Assembly: GCA_913056365.1 (NCBI GenBank) | Contig: CAJXLT010000012.1 | Span: 1-64,000, forward strand | Origin: an uncultured Paenibacillaceae bacterium | GTDB lineage: Bacteria; Bacillota; Bacilli; Paenibacillales; K13 | Reading direction: 5' to 3' | Length of the DNA: 64,000 bases | Program-made: the position numbers and the translations under genes | In this document: piece by piece, positions 16,421 through 24,992 of the stretch | Layout: the number at the start of each line of letters is the position of its first letter | How positions within the stretch are numbered: the stretch's first letter is position 1 | Notes under the pieces: generated by a model | Told to the model about the DNA's origin: nothing | The model's database searches: none | What the model saw: only the letters and a program-made list of their open reading frames with translations

Positions 16421-16609
16421 TCTAACGGAAATCAGAGCCGCTTACAGCCCGTTTTTTGACCAATTGGAATTCTAACGGAAATCTTGCACCCTTAGCGCCG
16501 CTCAGTAGAAGAATTCAACCGCTTTGCTAGTAAATAAGGACCGCTGGCTTCCGTTAGAATGGAAATCTCATCGAAAATGACCTGTAAGCGCCTTAAGTTT
16601 CCGTTAGAA
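16421..16609. repeat. Four-copy TCTAACGGAAAT intergenic element, locus 1
   Basis: TCTAACGGAAAT occurs forward at 16421 and 16471 and reversed (TTCCGTTAGAA) at 16549 and TTTCCGTTAGAA at 16598. The two forward copies are 50 bp apart, as are the two reverse copies, so the whole 190-bp element is an inverted array. The same layout recurs at 48135-48326. No ORF fits. Together with the tandem repeat at 16634 it fills the gene-free stretch 16375-16883. Confidence 0.85.
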
Positions 16610-16633
16610 CTACCCGTGACTAACCAACTGCAG

Positions 16634-16821
16634 CGTACATGGGCAAGAGTCGATGTGGTCAGGAGTATCGGCTAGTTCCACGTACATGGGCAAGAGTCGA
16701 TGTGGTCAGGAGTATCGGCAACTTCCACGTACATGGGCAAGAGTCAATGCCGTCAGAAGTATTGGCTACTTCCACGTACATAGGTTAGAATCGATATAGT
16801 CAGGAGCATTGACAGCCTCCG
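16634..16821. repeat. Four tandem copies of a 47-bp repeat
   Basis: Units start at 16634, 16681, 16728 and 16775 with CGTACATGGGCAAGAGTC, exactly 47 bp apart. Units 1 and 2 are nearly identical, unit 3 has several changes and unit 4 is the most diverged, as expected for an old tandem duplication decaying from the downstream end. It ends about 60 bp before the cysP promoter. 47 is not a multiple of three and no frame is open. Confidence 0.9.
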
Positions 16822-16883
16822 CGTTCACTGGCGAAAGCGGAGGCTTGATCTGGAAGCTACTTGCTTTTTCTGCAAAAAAAGCA

Positions 16884-16913
16884 TTGACGAACGCGGGGCA
16901 AAACCGCTAATAT
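16884..16913 (+). promoter_or_regulatory. SigA-type promoter of the sulfate permease gene
   Basis: TTGACG, an 18-base spacer and TAATAT lie about 70 bp ahead of the cysP start codon; no other gene intervenes. Confidence 0.6.
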
Positions 16914-16981
16914 GAGACAATAACCCATAATTCATACCTTTTTAGTAGGGATTATGTGAGTAAAGAGAGAGCGGGTGGAGT

Positions 16982-18064
16982 ATGACCTATCTGGTTATAG
17001 CGGTTGCGTTGTTTTTTGCTATGAATATTGGTGCTAGCGGTGCCGCAGCCACGATGGGCGTAGCTTATGGGAGCGGAGCGCTGAAGCGCAAGCGTACTGC
17101 ATTGATTCTCGTCGCGATAGGTGTGTTTCTCGGTGCATACTTGGGCGGCGGTGAAGTCGTGAAGACATTGGGGTCGGGCATCATTCCGACTGATCTGCTA
17201 TCGGTTTCCATTGTGTTGATTATACTGATCGGAGCAACAGGGACGTTGTTCCTTGCGAATATGCTGGGCATTCCTTTATCTACGAGTGAGGTAACGGTCG
17301 GATCAGTTGTCGGTGTGGGCGTAGCGTACCAGGTGCTGTATGTCGACAGCCTGCTAGTGATCGTAGCTTTCTGGCTGATCATACCGGTGCTGGCCTTCGG
17401 CATTGCATGGAGTGTAGGGCATTGGATTCGCCGATTGGAGAGGCGCGATGCCCGCTGGCGGGGGCAGGGCAGTCGCGGGTGGCAGAGGATGCTTGTGCTG
17501 CTAGTAATCGGAGCAGGCTTCGTGGAAGCATTCTCTGCGGGGATGAATAACGTGGCGAATGCAATCGGACCGCTCGTAGGGGCGGGCATGATGAGTACCG
17601 GCAATGGGATATTGTGGGGCGGCTTGTTCGTCGCATTGGGTGCCTTGCTGTTAGGTGGTCGTGTGCTGGAGACGAACGGGAAGAAGATTACGCAGATGTC
17701 CCTGCTTCAAGGCACAGCTGTCTCAAGTACAGGCGGATTTCTCGTCATTGTGGCTTCGTTGTTCGGCATTCCTGTTCCATTGACACAAGTAACAACATCA
17801 GCCATTCTAGGCATCGGCTCGGTTAATCATGGTGTAGATATGTGGCAAAAAGGTATTGTGCTGAAAATATTGAAGGTGTGGCTCGTTTCACCGCTATTGT
17901 CGCTTGTTGTTTCCTTCTCCTTAGTGAAGATCTTCGTCGAACCAGAGCCTTATCAAGTTATCGTGATGACGGCAGGCTTGCTCTCACTGATCGGTCTGAA
18001 GAGCTTGTATGACAGCGCACAAGCGGAGAAGCGTGCGACACATGAGGAAGGCGGAGGGATTTGA
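16982..18064 (+). CDS. cysP: CysP-type sulfate permease (PiT family)
   Basis: 360-residue membrane transporter of the inorganic phosphate transporter superfamily. Two repeated half-domains are visible: FFAMNIGASGAAATMGVAYG at the N terminus and FSAGMNNVANAIGPLVGAGM in the second half. The first signature has GASG where phosphate carriers have NDAAN; this matches the B. subtilis sulfate permease CysP rather than PitA-type phosphate transporters. About ten transmembrane helices with a central hydrophilic loop (RRLERRDARWRGQGSRG). GGGTGGAG precedes ATG. No sulfate-assimilation genes adjoin it here, so a phosphate transporter cannot be fully excluded. Confidence 0.8.
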   Translation: MTYLVIAVALFFAMNIGASGAAATMGVAYGSGALKRKRTALILVAIGVFLGAYLGGGEVVKTLGSGIIPTDLLSVSIVLIILIGATGTLFLANMLGIPLSTSEVTVGSVVGVGVAYQVLYVDSLLVIVAFWLIIPVLAFGIAWSVGHWIRRLERRDARWRGQGSRGWQRMLVLLVIGAGFVEAFSAGMNNVANAIGPLVGAGMMSTGNGILWGGLFVALGALLLGGRVLETNGKKITQMSLLQGTAVSSTGGFLVIVASLFGIPVPLTQVTTSAILGIGSVNHGVDMWQKGIVLKILKVWLVSPLLSLVVSFSLVKIFVEPEPYQVIVMTAGLLSLIGLKSLYDSAQAEKRATHEEGGGI

Positions 18065-18118
18065 GCGTTTCGCCGACGGACTTGGTTGCATCTGCGGGAT
18101 TATTTAAGCGAATAGGGG

Positions 18119-18164
18119 GAATTTCTTTGGCAGTTGGGCGAGACTGCAAGGAAATTCTTTTTTT
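18119..18164 (+). terminator. Intrinsic terminator of cysP
   Basis: GAATTTCTTTGGCAGT pairs with ACTGCAAGGAAATTC and is followed by seven T residues, 55 bp after the cysP stop. Confidence 0.88.
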
Positions 18165-18272
18165 ATTGTCATAATAGCTGTATAGAGGTGCGTTTTCGAT
18201 CTCCGCGAAAGTAATCGGAATAAGCTCCGAAGCAGCCCGTCACTTTCGTGGGTACACAAGGGAGGGATACCG

Positions 18273-19361
18273 ATCAAACCAATAAAGTTAAAGCCAACTC
18301 GCGTATGGAGAACCTATGTAGGCGGAGCCATGCTGGAACAGTGGCGCGGTGCGGAACAGCCTATGGACGGACGGTTTCCAGAGGAATGGGTCGCATCTGT
18401 CGTCAACGCTCGCAATCCGGGCAGAGAAGACGTCGTGCAAGAGGGGCTCAGTCTCCGTGAGGATGAGCCGTCACAGACATTGCGTGCGTATATCGAAGCG
18501 AATCCTGAGGAGGCACTTGGCGCCGCGCATGTAGCCAAGCTCGGCTCGCATCCGGGGCTGCTGGTGAAGCTGCTAGACGCTGCAGAGCGGCTGGCCATTC
18601 AAGTGCATCCGGACAAGCTCACTGCCGACAAGCTGTTTCAGTCTGCATACGGGAAGACAGAGGCTTGGTTTTTTCTTGGCGGCAGACGTATTGGCAATGA
18701 AGCACCATACGTATTGTGTGGATTCAAGCCGGGTATGACGCGCGAGAAGTGGGAGAGGCTGTTCCATGCACAGGATATTACAGGCATGGTGGAAGCGCTG
18801 CATAAGGTATACCCGAAGCCCGGTGACGTGATGCTCATTCGCGGCGGTCTTCCACATGCGATCGGTCCGGGCAACTGGATGGTAGAAATTCAGGAGCCAA
18901 CGGATTACACGATTCGCACCGAGCGGAAGACCCCTTCCGGCATGGAACTAGCGGATCATGCTATTCATCAAGGGCTTGGCTTCGATCAGATGTTCGATTG
19001 TTTCCATTACGAGTCAGGAACAGAGGAAGACATGCTGCGGCAGTGCAAGCTGTCTGCGGAGATCAAGGCTAGCGGGCAAGGCTGGCAGATGAAGCAGCTC
19101 ATTCGATATGCGGATACCCCGTACTTCAGCATGGATCAGCTTGAATTAGATGCAGTCTCGCAAGGGCCTGCATGGACGACCGAAGGACGATTCGCTGTCC
19201 TGATCGTATTGGCAGGCAGTGGTACGATTCGCTGTCCTGACGGTGTGCAAGATGTGAACCAAGGAGATCAGCTTTTCATTCCAGCTAGTGTGTCTGCTGT
19301 CGTATTGGAGAGCGGAGACAACTCGCTGCAGATCGTTAGGTGTTTGCCGCCTGAATTGTAG
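18273..19361 (+). CDS. manA: Mannose-6-phosphate isomerase, class I, probable ATC start
   Basis: Cupin-fold isomerase linking mannose 6-phosphate and fructose 6-phosphate. Zinc-site elements are AIQVHPDK (Gln/His), KTEAWFFL (Glu) and GLPHAIGPGNWMVEIQEPTDY (His, then the Arg in YTIRTERKTP). The first ATG in frame is at 18330, but the 19 codons before it read KPIKLKPTRVWRTYVGGA, the conserved N terminus of the family. No ATG, GTG or TTG lies in frame between that stop at 18183 and 18330; GGGAGGG sits six bases ahead of ATC at 18273, so ATC is the likely start (362 residues), barring a sequence error. The gene precedes a GH26 mannanase, consistent with mannan use. Confidence 0.85.
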   Translation: MKPIKLKPTRVWRTYVGGAMLEQWRGAEQPMDGRFPEEWVASVVNARNPGREDVVQEGLSLREDEPSQTLRAYIEANPEEALGAAHVAKLGSHPGLLVKLLDAAERLAIQVHPDKLTADKLFQSAYGKTEAWFFLGGRRIGNEAPYVLCGFKPGMTREKWERLFHAQDITGMVEALHKVYPKPGDVMLIRGGLPHAIGPGNWMVEIQEPTDYTIRTERKTPSGMELADHAIHQGLGFDQMFDCFHYESGTEEDMLRQCKLSAEIKASGQGWQMKQLIRYADTPYFSMDQLELDAVSQGPAWTTEGRFAVLIVLAGSGTIRCPDGVQDVNQGDQLFIPASVSAVVLESGDNSLQIVRCLPPEL

Positions 19362-19382
19362 TGGATACAGATTAGCGCAGTT

Positions 19383-19411
19383 CCCTCATTCCTTATGGAG
19401 TGGGGGTTTTT
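19383..19411 (+). terminator. Probable intrinsic terminator of manA
   Basis: CCTCATTCC and GGAGTGGGG can pair with two G-T pairs around TTAT; TTTTTG follows. Confidence 0.65.
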
Positions 19412-19554
19412 GTTGTGTGAGTAAATGTAGATACATAAATAAAGTTAGTATTTGTTATTGAAATAATAATATTTTTATAATAACATATCAGTACAGGTGC
19501 TAGGGATCCGAGATTTCTATAAGGAAACAGGGATCCTTTTCTACAAGCACTTTA

Positions 19555-19568
19555 TGAAAGCGGTTACG
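19555..19568 (+). promoter_or_regulatory. Catabolite-responsive element (cre) ahead of the mannanase gene
   Basis: TGAAAGCGGTTACG matches the CcpA consensus TGWAANCGNTNWCA at all but the last base. It is about 95 bp upstream of the mannanase ATG, suitable for carbon catabolite control. The rest of the 19412-19660 leader holds no gene. Confidence 0.6.
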
Positions 19569-19660
19569 AATTATTGGAGGAGGTGACTTGTTAGCGGTAA
19601 GCTTTCGTTTTGTTAGGAAGGGCATACTTATCGATCACGTATGAAGAGGAGGATAACAAG

Positions 19661-22600
19661 ATGAGTCGAACTAGAAGATTCCTTGTCATGATGCTTGCAA
19701 TGACACTTATATTCACACTGACTGCTCCGGTGTACGCCGAACGAGCATTTGATGCATCAGACCATTCACAGACTGATAGCCACCCTGGCAAGGGCAAAGG
19801 GAAGGGCAAGCATGAGCTTGATCTTGTCGATGCTAATGCAAGCGTTTACACAAAATCGCTGTTTGCCTATTTGCAAGGCTCGATGGGTGAGCGAGTATTG
19901 TTCGGCCAGCAGCATGTGACGGATGAAGGCTTGACGATTTCTACTACTACCGGTACAGAGTCTGATGTGAAGAATGCAGTAGGTGACTATCCAGCCATAT
20001 TCGGTTGGGATACACTGAGCTTGCAAGGCTATGAGAAGCCGGGATCGCAGGACAATACGGACGAAGAGAACGTGGAAGCCCTCGCAGCCAGTATGATTCA
20101 AGCATATGAGCTGGGCGGGATCGTAACCTTGAGCACGCATCCACGCAATTTCGTAACAGGCGGCGCTTACAATGATACTTCGGTCAGAACGGTTGAGCAT
20201 ATTTTGCCGGGTGGTGCCTACCATGACGAATTGAACGCCTATCTTGATCTGGTTGCAGATTTGGCAGACAGTCTCGTGGACAAGAAGGGCGAGGCTATTC
20301 CACTCATCTTCCGTCCATGGCACGAGCAAAGCGGAAGCTGGTTCTGGTGGGGCGCAGGCACGACCACATCGCAGGAATACATTGCCTTGTATCGCTATAC
20401 GGTTGAATATTTGCGCGATGCGAAGGGTGTCCGCAATTTGCTGTATGCGTGGTCCCCGAATGCTTCCTTCCAAGGCGATGCTGACAAGTACTTGACGACC
20501 TATCCGGGTGATGATTACGTCGACATTCTGGGCATGGACCAGTATGACAACAAGGAAGCCCCAGGCACAGATGCCTTCCTTGGTTCAGTCGCTGAGGATT
20601 TGGGCATGATCGTGAAGCTTGCAGAGGAAAAAGGCAAGATCGCAGCACTCACTGAATTCGGGTTCAGTCCGCAAGGCATGTATCCGGAAGGCAATGCGGA
20701 GCTGGAATGGTTCACGAAGCTGCTCAACGCGATCCAATCCGATCCAGATGCTCGCAAGATTGCTTACATGCAGACATGGGCCAACTTCGGTTATCCGAAT
20801 AACATCTTCGTTCCTTATAGAGATTCCGAAGAGTATGGCTCACACGAGCTGTTGCCGGATTTCGTCGCTTTCTATGAGGATGCTTATTCTGCATTTGCAG
20901 GGGAACTGAAGCATGTCTATTCCAAGCGCAAAAGATTTGTGGCCGAAGAGCAGTCGTTCATGCACATCGCTTCGCCGATCGACCAAAGCACTGTTCGCGA
21001 CAACACTACACTTGTGCGGGCAAGATTGCTGAATATGGAACCGGATCGTGTCGTCTACACGGTCGGTGAATCCGATGCGGAAGTCGAGATGACGCTCGAT
21101 AGGGCAACTGGATATTATACCGCGGAATGGTCACCGCCCGGTGAGGTCAATGGGCATTCCACGACATTGACAGTGAGGGTATACGATAGCGGTGAAGTTA
21201 CTCATGAACAGACGAATACGATCTACGTGCAAGTGGAGGAAATTTTGCTGCATGTCTACACGTTCGATGAAGACATTAGCGGCATTCAGAATAACGGCAC
21301 ATGGCCGGACAGCATGGGACTGGAGCTGTCTCACGGTGAATGGAATGGCGACGGCGTGCTAGAGCTATCGGTTACGGATGTCGATCCGGCGGAAACCTGG
21401 CAGGAATGGAAGTTGGAATTGCCGCAACTGAGCGATGAAGTCGCATTGTCGGCCATCAATCGTGTGAAATTCGATCTGGCAGTGCCGGCCGCAGCTGGCG
21501 AGAGCAATGACAATGCCACGCTGCGTGGTGTAGTGATGCTGCCTCCAGATTGGGAAGAGAAGTACGGGATGACTTCGACAGAAGTGCGGCTAGCTGATCT
21601 TGAAGCTGGAGAAGACGGTTATCTCCGCTATGCTGTCTCCATCGATGTGAACAATATCGAAGCCAGAGAAGCAGCAGAGAGCTTGGCAATCTCCATTGTG
21701 GGCAATGGCATGGAGCTGGCGGAAGGAAACTTGTATGTAGATAATATTGAACTGTACAGCTACTATTATGAACCGCCGGCTGATCCGGCCTTGGTGGACA
21801 ATTTCGAAGGGTATATGGGCAGCGATGAGAAGTTGAACAATGCTTGGACCGTAGCAGGCGATGGCGTCGAGATTGCATTGGACAGCACCCATGCAAGCGA
21901 AGGCAATTATGCGCTTAACTATACGTATACACTTGGCGGACAAGGATATGCGGGCCGCATCACACCGCTTGACAGCGTGGATTGGTCAGGATTCAACAAG
22001 CTTCGCTTCTGGCTTGTTCCAGATGGCAACGACCAACGAATGGTCGTTCAGATCCGAACTGAGGCGGGTCATTATGAGGCATTCCCATCCCTGGCCGGAA
22101 CAGAGGGGCAGTGGGTGGACCTGCACTTCAATGATTTCATTCCTGCATCGTGGGATACTAATCAGGGATCCGTGCTGACCAAGGAAAGCTTGCAAAGTGT
22201 GACACAGTTCGCCATCTATGTGAATGCCGTAGACAGCGCGCAGTTGACTAGCACACTGTATCTGGATGCAATCAAGGCCATTTACGACGAGCAAGCGCCG
22301 ACTGTACCGAACGGAGGCAGCGGTCCGGGAAGCACTCCCGAGCAGGAAGGCTTGCTGTACGGATTTGAGGAAGGTGCAGAGGGTTGGACGGTAGAAGTGA
22401 ATAACGCCTCTGCATCTCCGCCGATCAGCTCTGAAGAAGCGGCGGCTGAAGGTACACGTTCGCTCGCTACAGCTTTCAGTACGGAAGGCAGTGATTTTGA
22501 ACTAACGAAAGTGCAAGCCTTGGATTTGTCTCAGGTAGATACGTTGCTTGCGCAAGTGAAGCTATCTGGCGGTACGGCCAAAGCGACACTCTATGTGAAA

Positions 22601-22807
22601 ACTGGCGAAGGTTGGCAGTGGCATGATGGCGGTCAGACAGACGTTGGCACAGCATTTGCACCGCTTGCGATTGACTTGAGTGGGATTGCAAATCCGGATC
22701 AGGTGCAATCGATCGGGATCAAGCTGGAGTCGTTCACAGGATCAGGTGAAGCTACTGTGTATGTCGATGATGTAAGGCTTGTCGGAGGAAGCGGCGGCGA
22801 GGAGTAA
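19661..22807 (+). CDS. Secreted multidomain beta-mannanase, GH26 with carbohydrate-binding modules
   Basis: 1048-residue exported endo-beta-1,4-mannanase. A signal peptide (1-26, ending APVYA) and a short Lys/Gly linker precede the GH26 barrel (about 45-400), with acid/base Glu222 in FRPWHEQSGSWFWWG and nucleophile Glu332 in LTEFGFSPQG. An Ig-like domain follows (about 420-520), then three beta-sandwich modules: a CBM27-like one starting FDEDISGIQN, a second beginning LVDNFEGYMG and a third beginning YGFEEGAEGWTV (CBM23-like), the last two separated by a Gly/Ser/Pro linker. ATG at 19661 follows GAGGAGGA. Adjacent manA and an upstream cre fit inducible mannan degradation. Assignment to exact CBM families is from pattern only. 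Confidence 0.9.
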   Translation: MSRTRRFLVMMLAMTLIFTLTAPVYAERAFDASDHSQTDSHPGKGKGKGKHELDLVDANASVYTKSLFAYLQGSMGERVLFGQQHVTDEGLTISTTTGTESDVKNAVGDYPAIFGWDTLSLQGYEKPGSQDNTDEENVEALAASMIQAYELGGIVTLSTHPRNFVTGGAYNDTSVRTVEHILPGGAYHDELNAYLDLVADLADSLVDKKGEAIPLIFRPWHEQSGSWFWWGAGTTTSQEYIALYRYTVEYLRDAKGVRNLLYAWSPNASFQGDADKYLTTYPGDDYVDILGMDQYDNKEAPGTDAFLGSVAEDLGMIVKLAEEKGKIAALTEFGFSPQGMYPEGNAELEWFTKLLNAIQSDPDARKIAYMQTWANFGYPNNIFVPYRDSEEYGSHELLPDFVAFYEDAYSAFAGELKHVYSKRKRFVAEEQSFMHIASPIDQSTVRDNTTLVRARLLNMEPDRVVYTVGESDAEVEMTLDRATGYYTAEWSPPGEVNGHSTTLTVRVYDSGEVTHEQTNTIYVQVEEILLHVYTFDEDISGIQNNGTWPDSMGLELSHGEWNGDGVLELSVTDVDPAETWQEWKLELPQLSDEVALSAINRVKFDLAVPAAAGESNDNATLRGVVMLPPDWEEKYGMTSTEVRLADLEAGEDGYLRYAVSIDVNNIEAREAAESLAISIVGNGMELAEGNLYVDNIELYSYYYEPPADPALVDNFEGYMGSDEKLNNAWTVAGDGVEIALDSTHASEGNYALNYTYTLGGQGYAGRITPLDSVDWSGFNKLRFWLVPDGNDQRMVVQIRTEAGHYEAFPSLAGTEGQWVDLHFNDFIPASWDTNQGSVLTKESLQSVTQFAIYVNAVDSAQLTSTLYLDAIKAIYDEQAPTVPNGGSGPGSTPEQEGLLYGFEEGAEGWTVEVNNASASPPISSEEAAAEGTRSLATAFSTEGSDFELTKVQALDLSQVDTLLAQVKLSGGTAKATLYVKTGEGWQWHDGGQTDVGTAFAPLAIDLSGIANPDQVQSIGIKLESFTGSGEATVYVDDVRLVGGSGGEE

Positions 22808-22865
22808 CGCCATGAGGAACGGCGAACAGCAGTAAGGTTGGACACAAGAATTGTGCTTGTCTTAT

Positions 22866-22917
22866 CAACCCTCTATGTGGAAATCGGAACGAAAGGGTCC
22901 GTTCGCATAGAGGGTTG
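22866..22917 (+). terminator. Perfect 12-base inverted repeat after the mannanase gene
   Basis: CAACCCTCTATG and CATAGAGGGTTG form a strong stem around an inner GAACG/CGTTC hairpin. It lacks a T tract, so Rho-independent termination is uncertain; it may be a stability or processing structure. Confidence 0.5.
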
Positions 22918-22939
22918 CATGTGTATGACGAAACATAAA

Positions 22940-22953
22940 TGTAACCGCTTGCA
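22940..22953 (+). promoter_or_regulatory. Candidate cre site upstream of fixABCX
   Basis: TGTAACCGCTTGCA matches the CcpA consensus at 13 of 14 positions and lies about 120 bp before the fixA start, in the only gene-free DNA ahead of the operon. Confidence 0.5.
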
Positions 22954-23071
22954 AAAAAGTTGCAGGAACTTTTCAGTAAAGGTTGAATAGGTATGTTAGA
23001 AATGTCGTGACACTTCAGTCAACTTGCTTATGCGAAAGTGAACACATTCACAAAGTAAGGAGGCGAGAGCA

Positions 23072-23926
23072 TTGCTGCATATCGTCGTATGTATCAAGCA
23101 GGTGCCAGACAGCAGGGAAATTCGGATTGATCCCGCAACGAACACACTCATTCGCCAAGGTGTCCCTAGTATTGTCAACTTTTATGATCTGCACGGGCTG
23201 GAGGAAGCGCTGCGAATTAAGGAGGAGACAGGCGCGCGTGTGACCGTCGTGACGATGGGACCTCCCCCTGCGGAGAAGAGTCTCAAGATTTGTATAGGTC
23301 TCGGTGCCGATGAAGCCGTGCTTGTGACGGACAGAGGCTTCGCAGGCGCGGACACGCTGGCTACGTCCTATGTGCTGGCCAAGACGATTGAGAAAGTAGA
23401 GCAGGAATGGGGCAAGGTCGATATCGTGTTCTGCGGGAAGCAGACATTGGATGGAGATACCGGTCAGGTAGGTCCAGGCATTGCGTGCAGGCTTGACCTA
23501 GAGCAGCTGACGTATGTCAGTGAAGTGAAGCAGGTCAATGCCGAACAGCGAACGGTGCAGGTGGGGCGCAAGTTAGAGGATGGCATAGAAACTGTGGAAA
23601 CTCGTATGCCTGTCCTCATTACGGCGCTGAAGGAACTGAATCAAGTGCGGCGCGCTTCGCTGCCGGGTATGATTCGCGGTCATCGGTACAAGCCGACGGT
23701 TTGGACGACAGCTGATTTCCCAGATTTGGACAGGGCGCGAATCGGTCTGAAGGGCTCGCCGACGATCGTCGCCAAGACGTGGGTGCCGGAGGCGAAGTCT
23801 GTCAACTGTCAGTGGATAGACGGAGAAGACGCACAGGCGCAAGCGAACCAGCTGTACGATGGATTGTGGGACGCTGATCTGCCGGCCCGATTGGGCTGGG
23901 TCCAAGGAGGTGCTTCTCATGGCTGA
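23072..23926 (+). CDS. fixA: Electron transfer flavoprotein beta subunit, FixA type
   Basis: 284-residue ETF beta subunit. The family start LHIVVCIKQVPDSREIRID, the TMGPPPAEKSLKICIGLGAD nucleotide-binding segment and FCGKQTLDGDTGQVGPGIAC are clear. In FixABCX-type bifurcating complexes, FixAB binds two flavins and splits electrons from NADH between quinone (through FixC) and ferredoxin (through FixX). The start is TTG at 23072 after AAGGAGGCGAG. It overlaps fixB by 8 bp and opens a four-gene operon. Confidence 0.93.
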   Translation: MLHIVVCIKQVPDSREIRIDPATNTLIRQGVPSIVNFYDLHGLEEALRIKEETGARVTVVTMGPPPAEKSLKICIGLGADEAVLVTDRGFAGADTLATSYVLAKTIEKVEQEWGKVDIVFCGKQTLDGDTGQVGPGIACRLDLEQLTYVSEVKQVNAEQRTVQVGRKLEDGIETVETRMPVLITALKELNQVRRASLPGMIRGHRYKPTVWTTADFPDLDRARIGLKGSPTIVAKTWVPEAKSVNCQWIDGEDAQAQANQLYDGLWDADLPARLGWVQGGASHG

Positions 23927-24992
23927 AGCGGTGCAGGAACAAGCGTATGATTGGTCGGAATATCGCGGTGTGCTCATCTATGTGGAGCAGCGGGAAGGGC
24001 TCGCGAAGCCTGTGTCCTGGCAGCTGCTCGGACAGGGGAGGCGGCTTGCGGATAAGCTGGATACGCAGCTGTTCGCTGCCGTCATCGGTGCTCAGGTCGA
24101 GCATCTGGCGCAGGACGCCGTAGCGTATGGAGCGGATCGTGTCTACATCTGTGAAGCAGAGGAGCTTCGCGATTACCGGACACGGCCATACAGCCGGGTC
24201 ATGATGCAGCTAATCGAAGAGGTCAAGCCGGAGATTGTACTGTTCGGCGCTACTGCGACGGGCCGTGATCTGGCGGGCGCGATCGCCACGCATCTGCCGA
24301 CAGGACTGACCGCTGATACGACGGAGCTGGATGTCGAGCCGGACCCGTCACGGTTGCTGCTGGCAAGCAGACCTGCCTTCTCCGAGAAGATGATGGCGAC
24401 GATTCTATGCAAGCAGTACCGGCCGCAGATGGCGACGGCGCGGGCAGGTGTGTTCGAGGCGTTGCCGCGAGACAATCAGCGCAGCGGCGAAGTCATTCGT
24501 CTGGACAATCGGATGCAGGAGGAAGACATCGCCGCGAAGGTGCTGGACTTCGTAGAGGATCAGGCAAGCGTCAATCTGGAGGAGGCCGAGATCATCGTAG
24601 CTGGCGGACGCGGCTTGGGCGGACCGGAAGCGTTCCGGCTGTTGGGTGAGCTGGCTGCAGCGATGGGCGGGGAAGTCGGTGCCTCCCGAGCTGCTGTTGA
24701 TGCCGGGTGGATCGGTCACGAGCATCAGGTAGGGCAAACGGGGTACACCGTACGACCGAAGCTGTACTTCGCAATCGGCATCTCTGGTGCTGTACAGCAT
24801 ACGGTAGGGATGTCGAATGCGGATTGTGTCGTGGCGATTAACAAGGACAAGGATGCGCCAATCTTCCAAGTAGCCCATTACGGCATTGTAGGGGATCTGT
24901 TTCAGATTGTGCCGGCTCTGACAGAGGAGATGAAGCGAAGGAAGGCGGCCGGTATGCAGGCAATGCATGAAGAAGGGGAGGTGGGCGCATGA
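23919..24992 (+). CDS. fixB: Electron transfer flavoprotein alpha subunit, FixB type
   Basis: 357-residue ETF alpha subunit. The C-terminal FAD-binding domain contains IIVAGGRGLGGPEAF, GASRAAVDAGWIGHEHQVGQ and YFAIGISGAVQHTVGM, ending with the VAINKDKDAPIFQVAHYGIV phrase that holds the flavin adenine. Start chosen is ATG at 23919, which overlaps fixA and has CAAGGAGG eight bases upstream; the earlier in-frame ATG at 23859 lies inside fixA without a site. The stop overlaps the fixC start (ATGA). Confidence 0.94.
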   Translation: MAEAVQEQAYDWSEYRGVLIYVEQREGLAKPVSWQLLGQGRRLADKLDTQLFAAVIGAQVEHLAQDAVAYGADRVYICEAEELRDYRTRPYSRVMMQLIEEVKPEIVLFGATATGRDLAGAIATHLPTGLTADTTELDVEPDPSRLLLASRPAFSEKMMATILCKQYRPQMATARAGVFEALPRDNQRSGEVIRLDNRMQEEDIAAKVLDFVEDQASVNLEEAEIIVAGGRGLGGPEAFRLLGELAAAMGGEVGASRAAVDAGWIGHEHQVGQTGYTVRPKLYFAIGISGAVQHTVGMSNADCVVAINKDKDAPIFQVAHYGIVGDLFQIVPALTEEMKRRKAAGMQAMHEEGEVGA

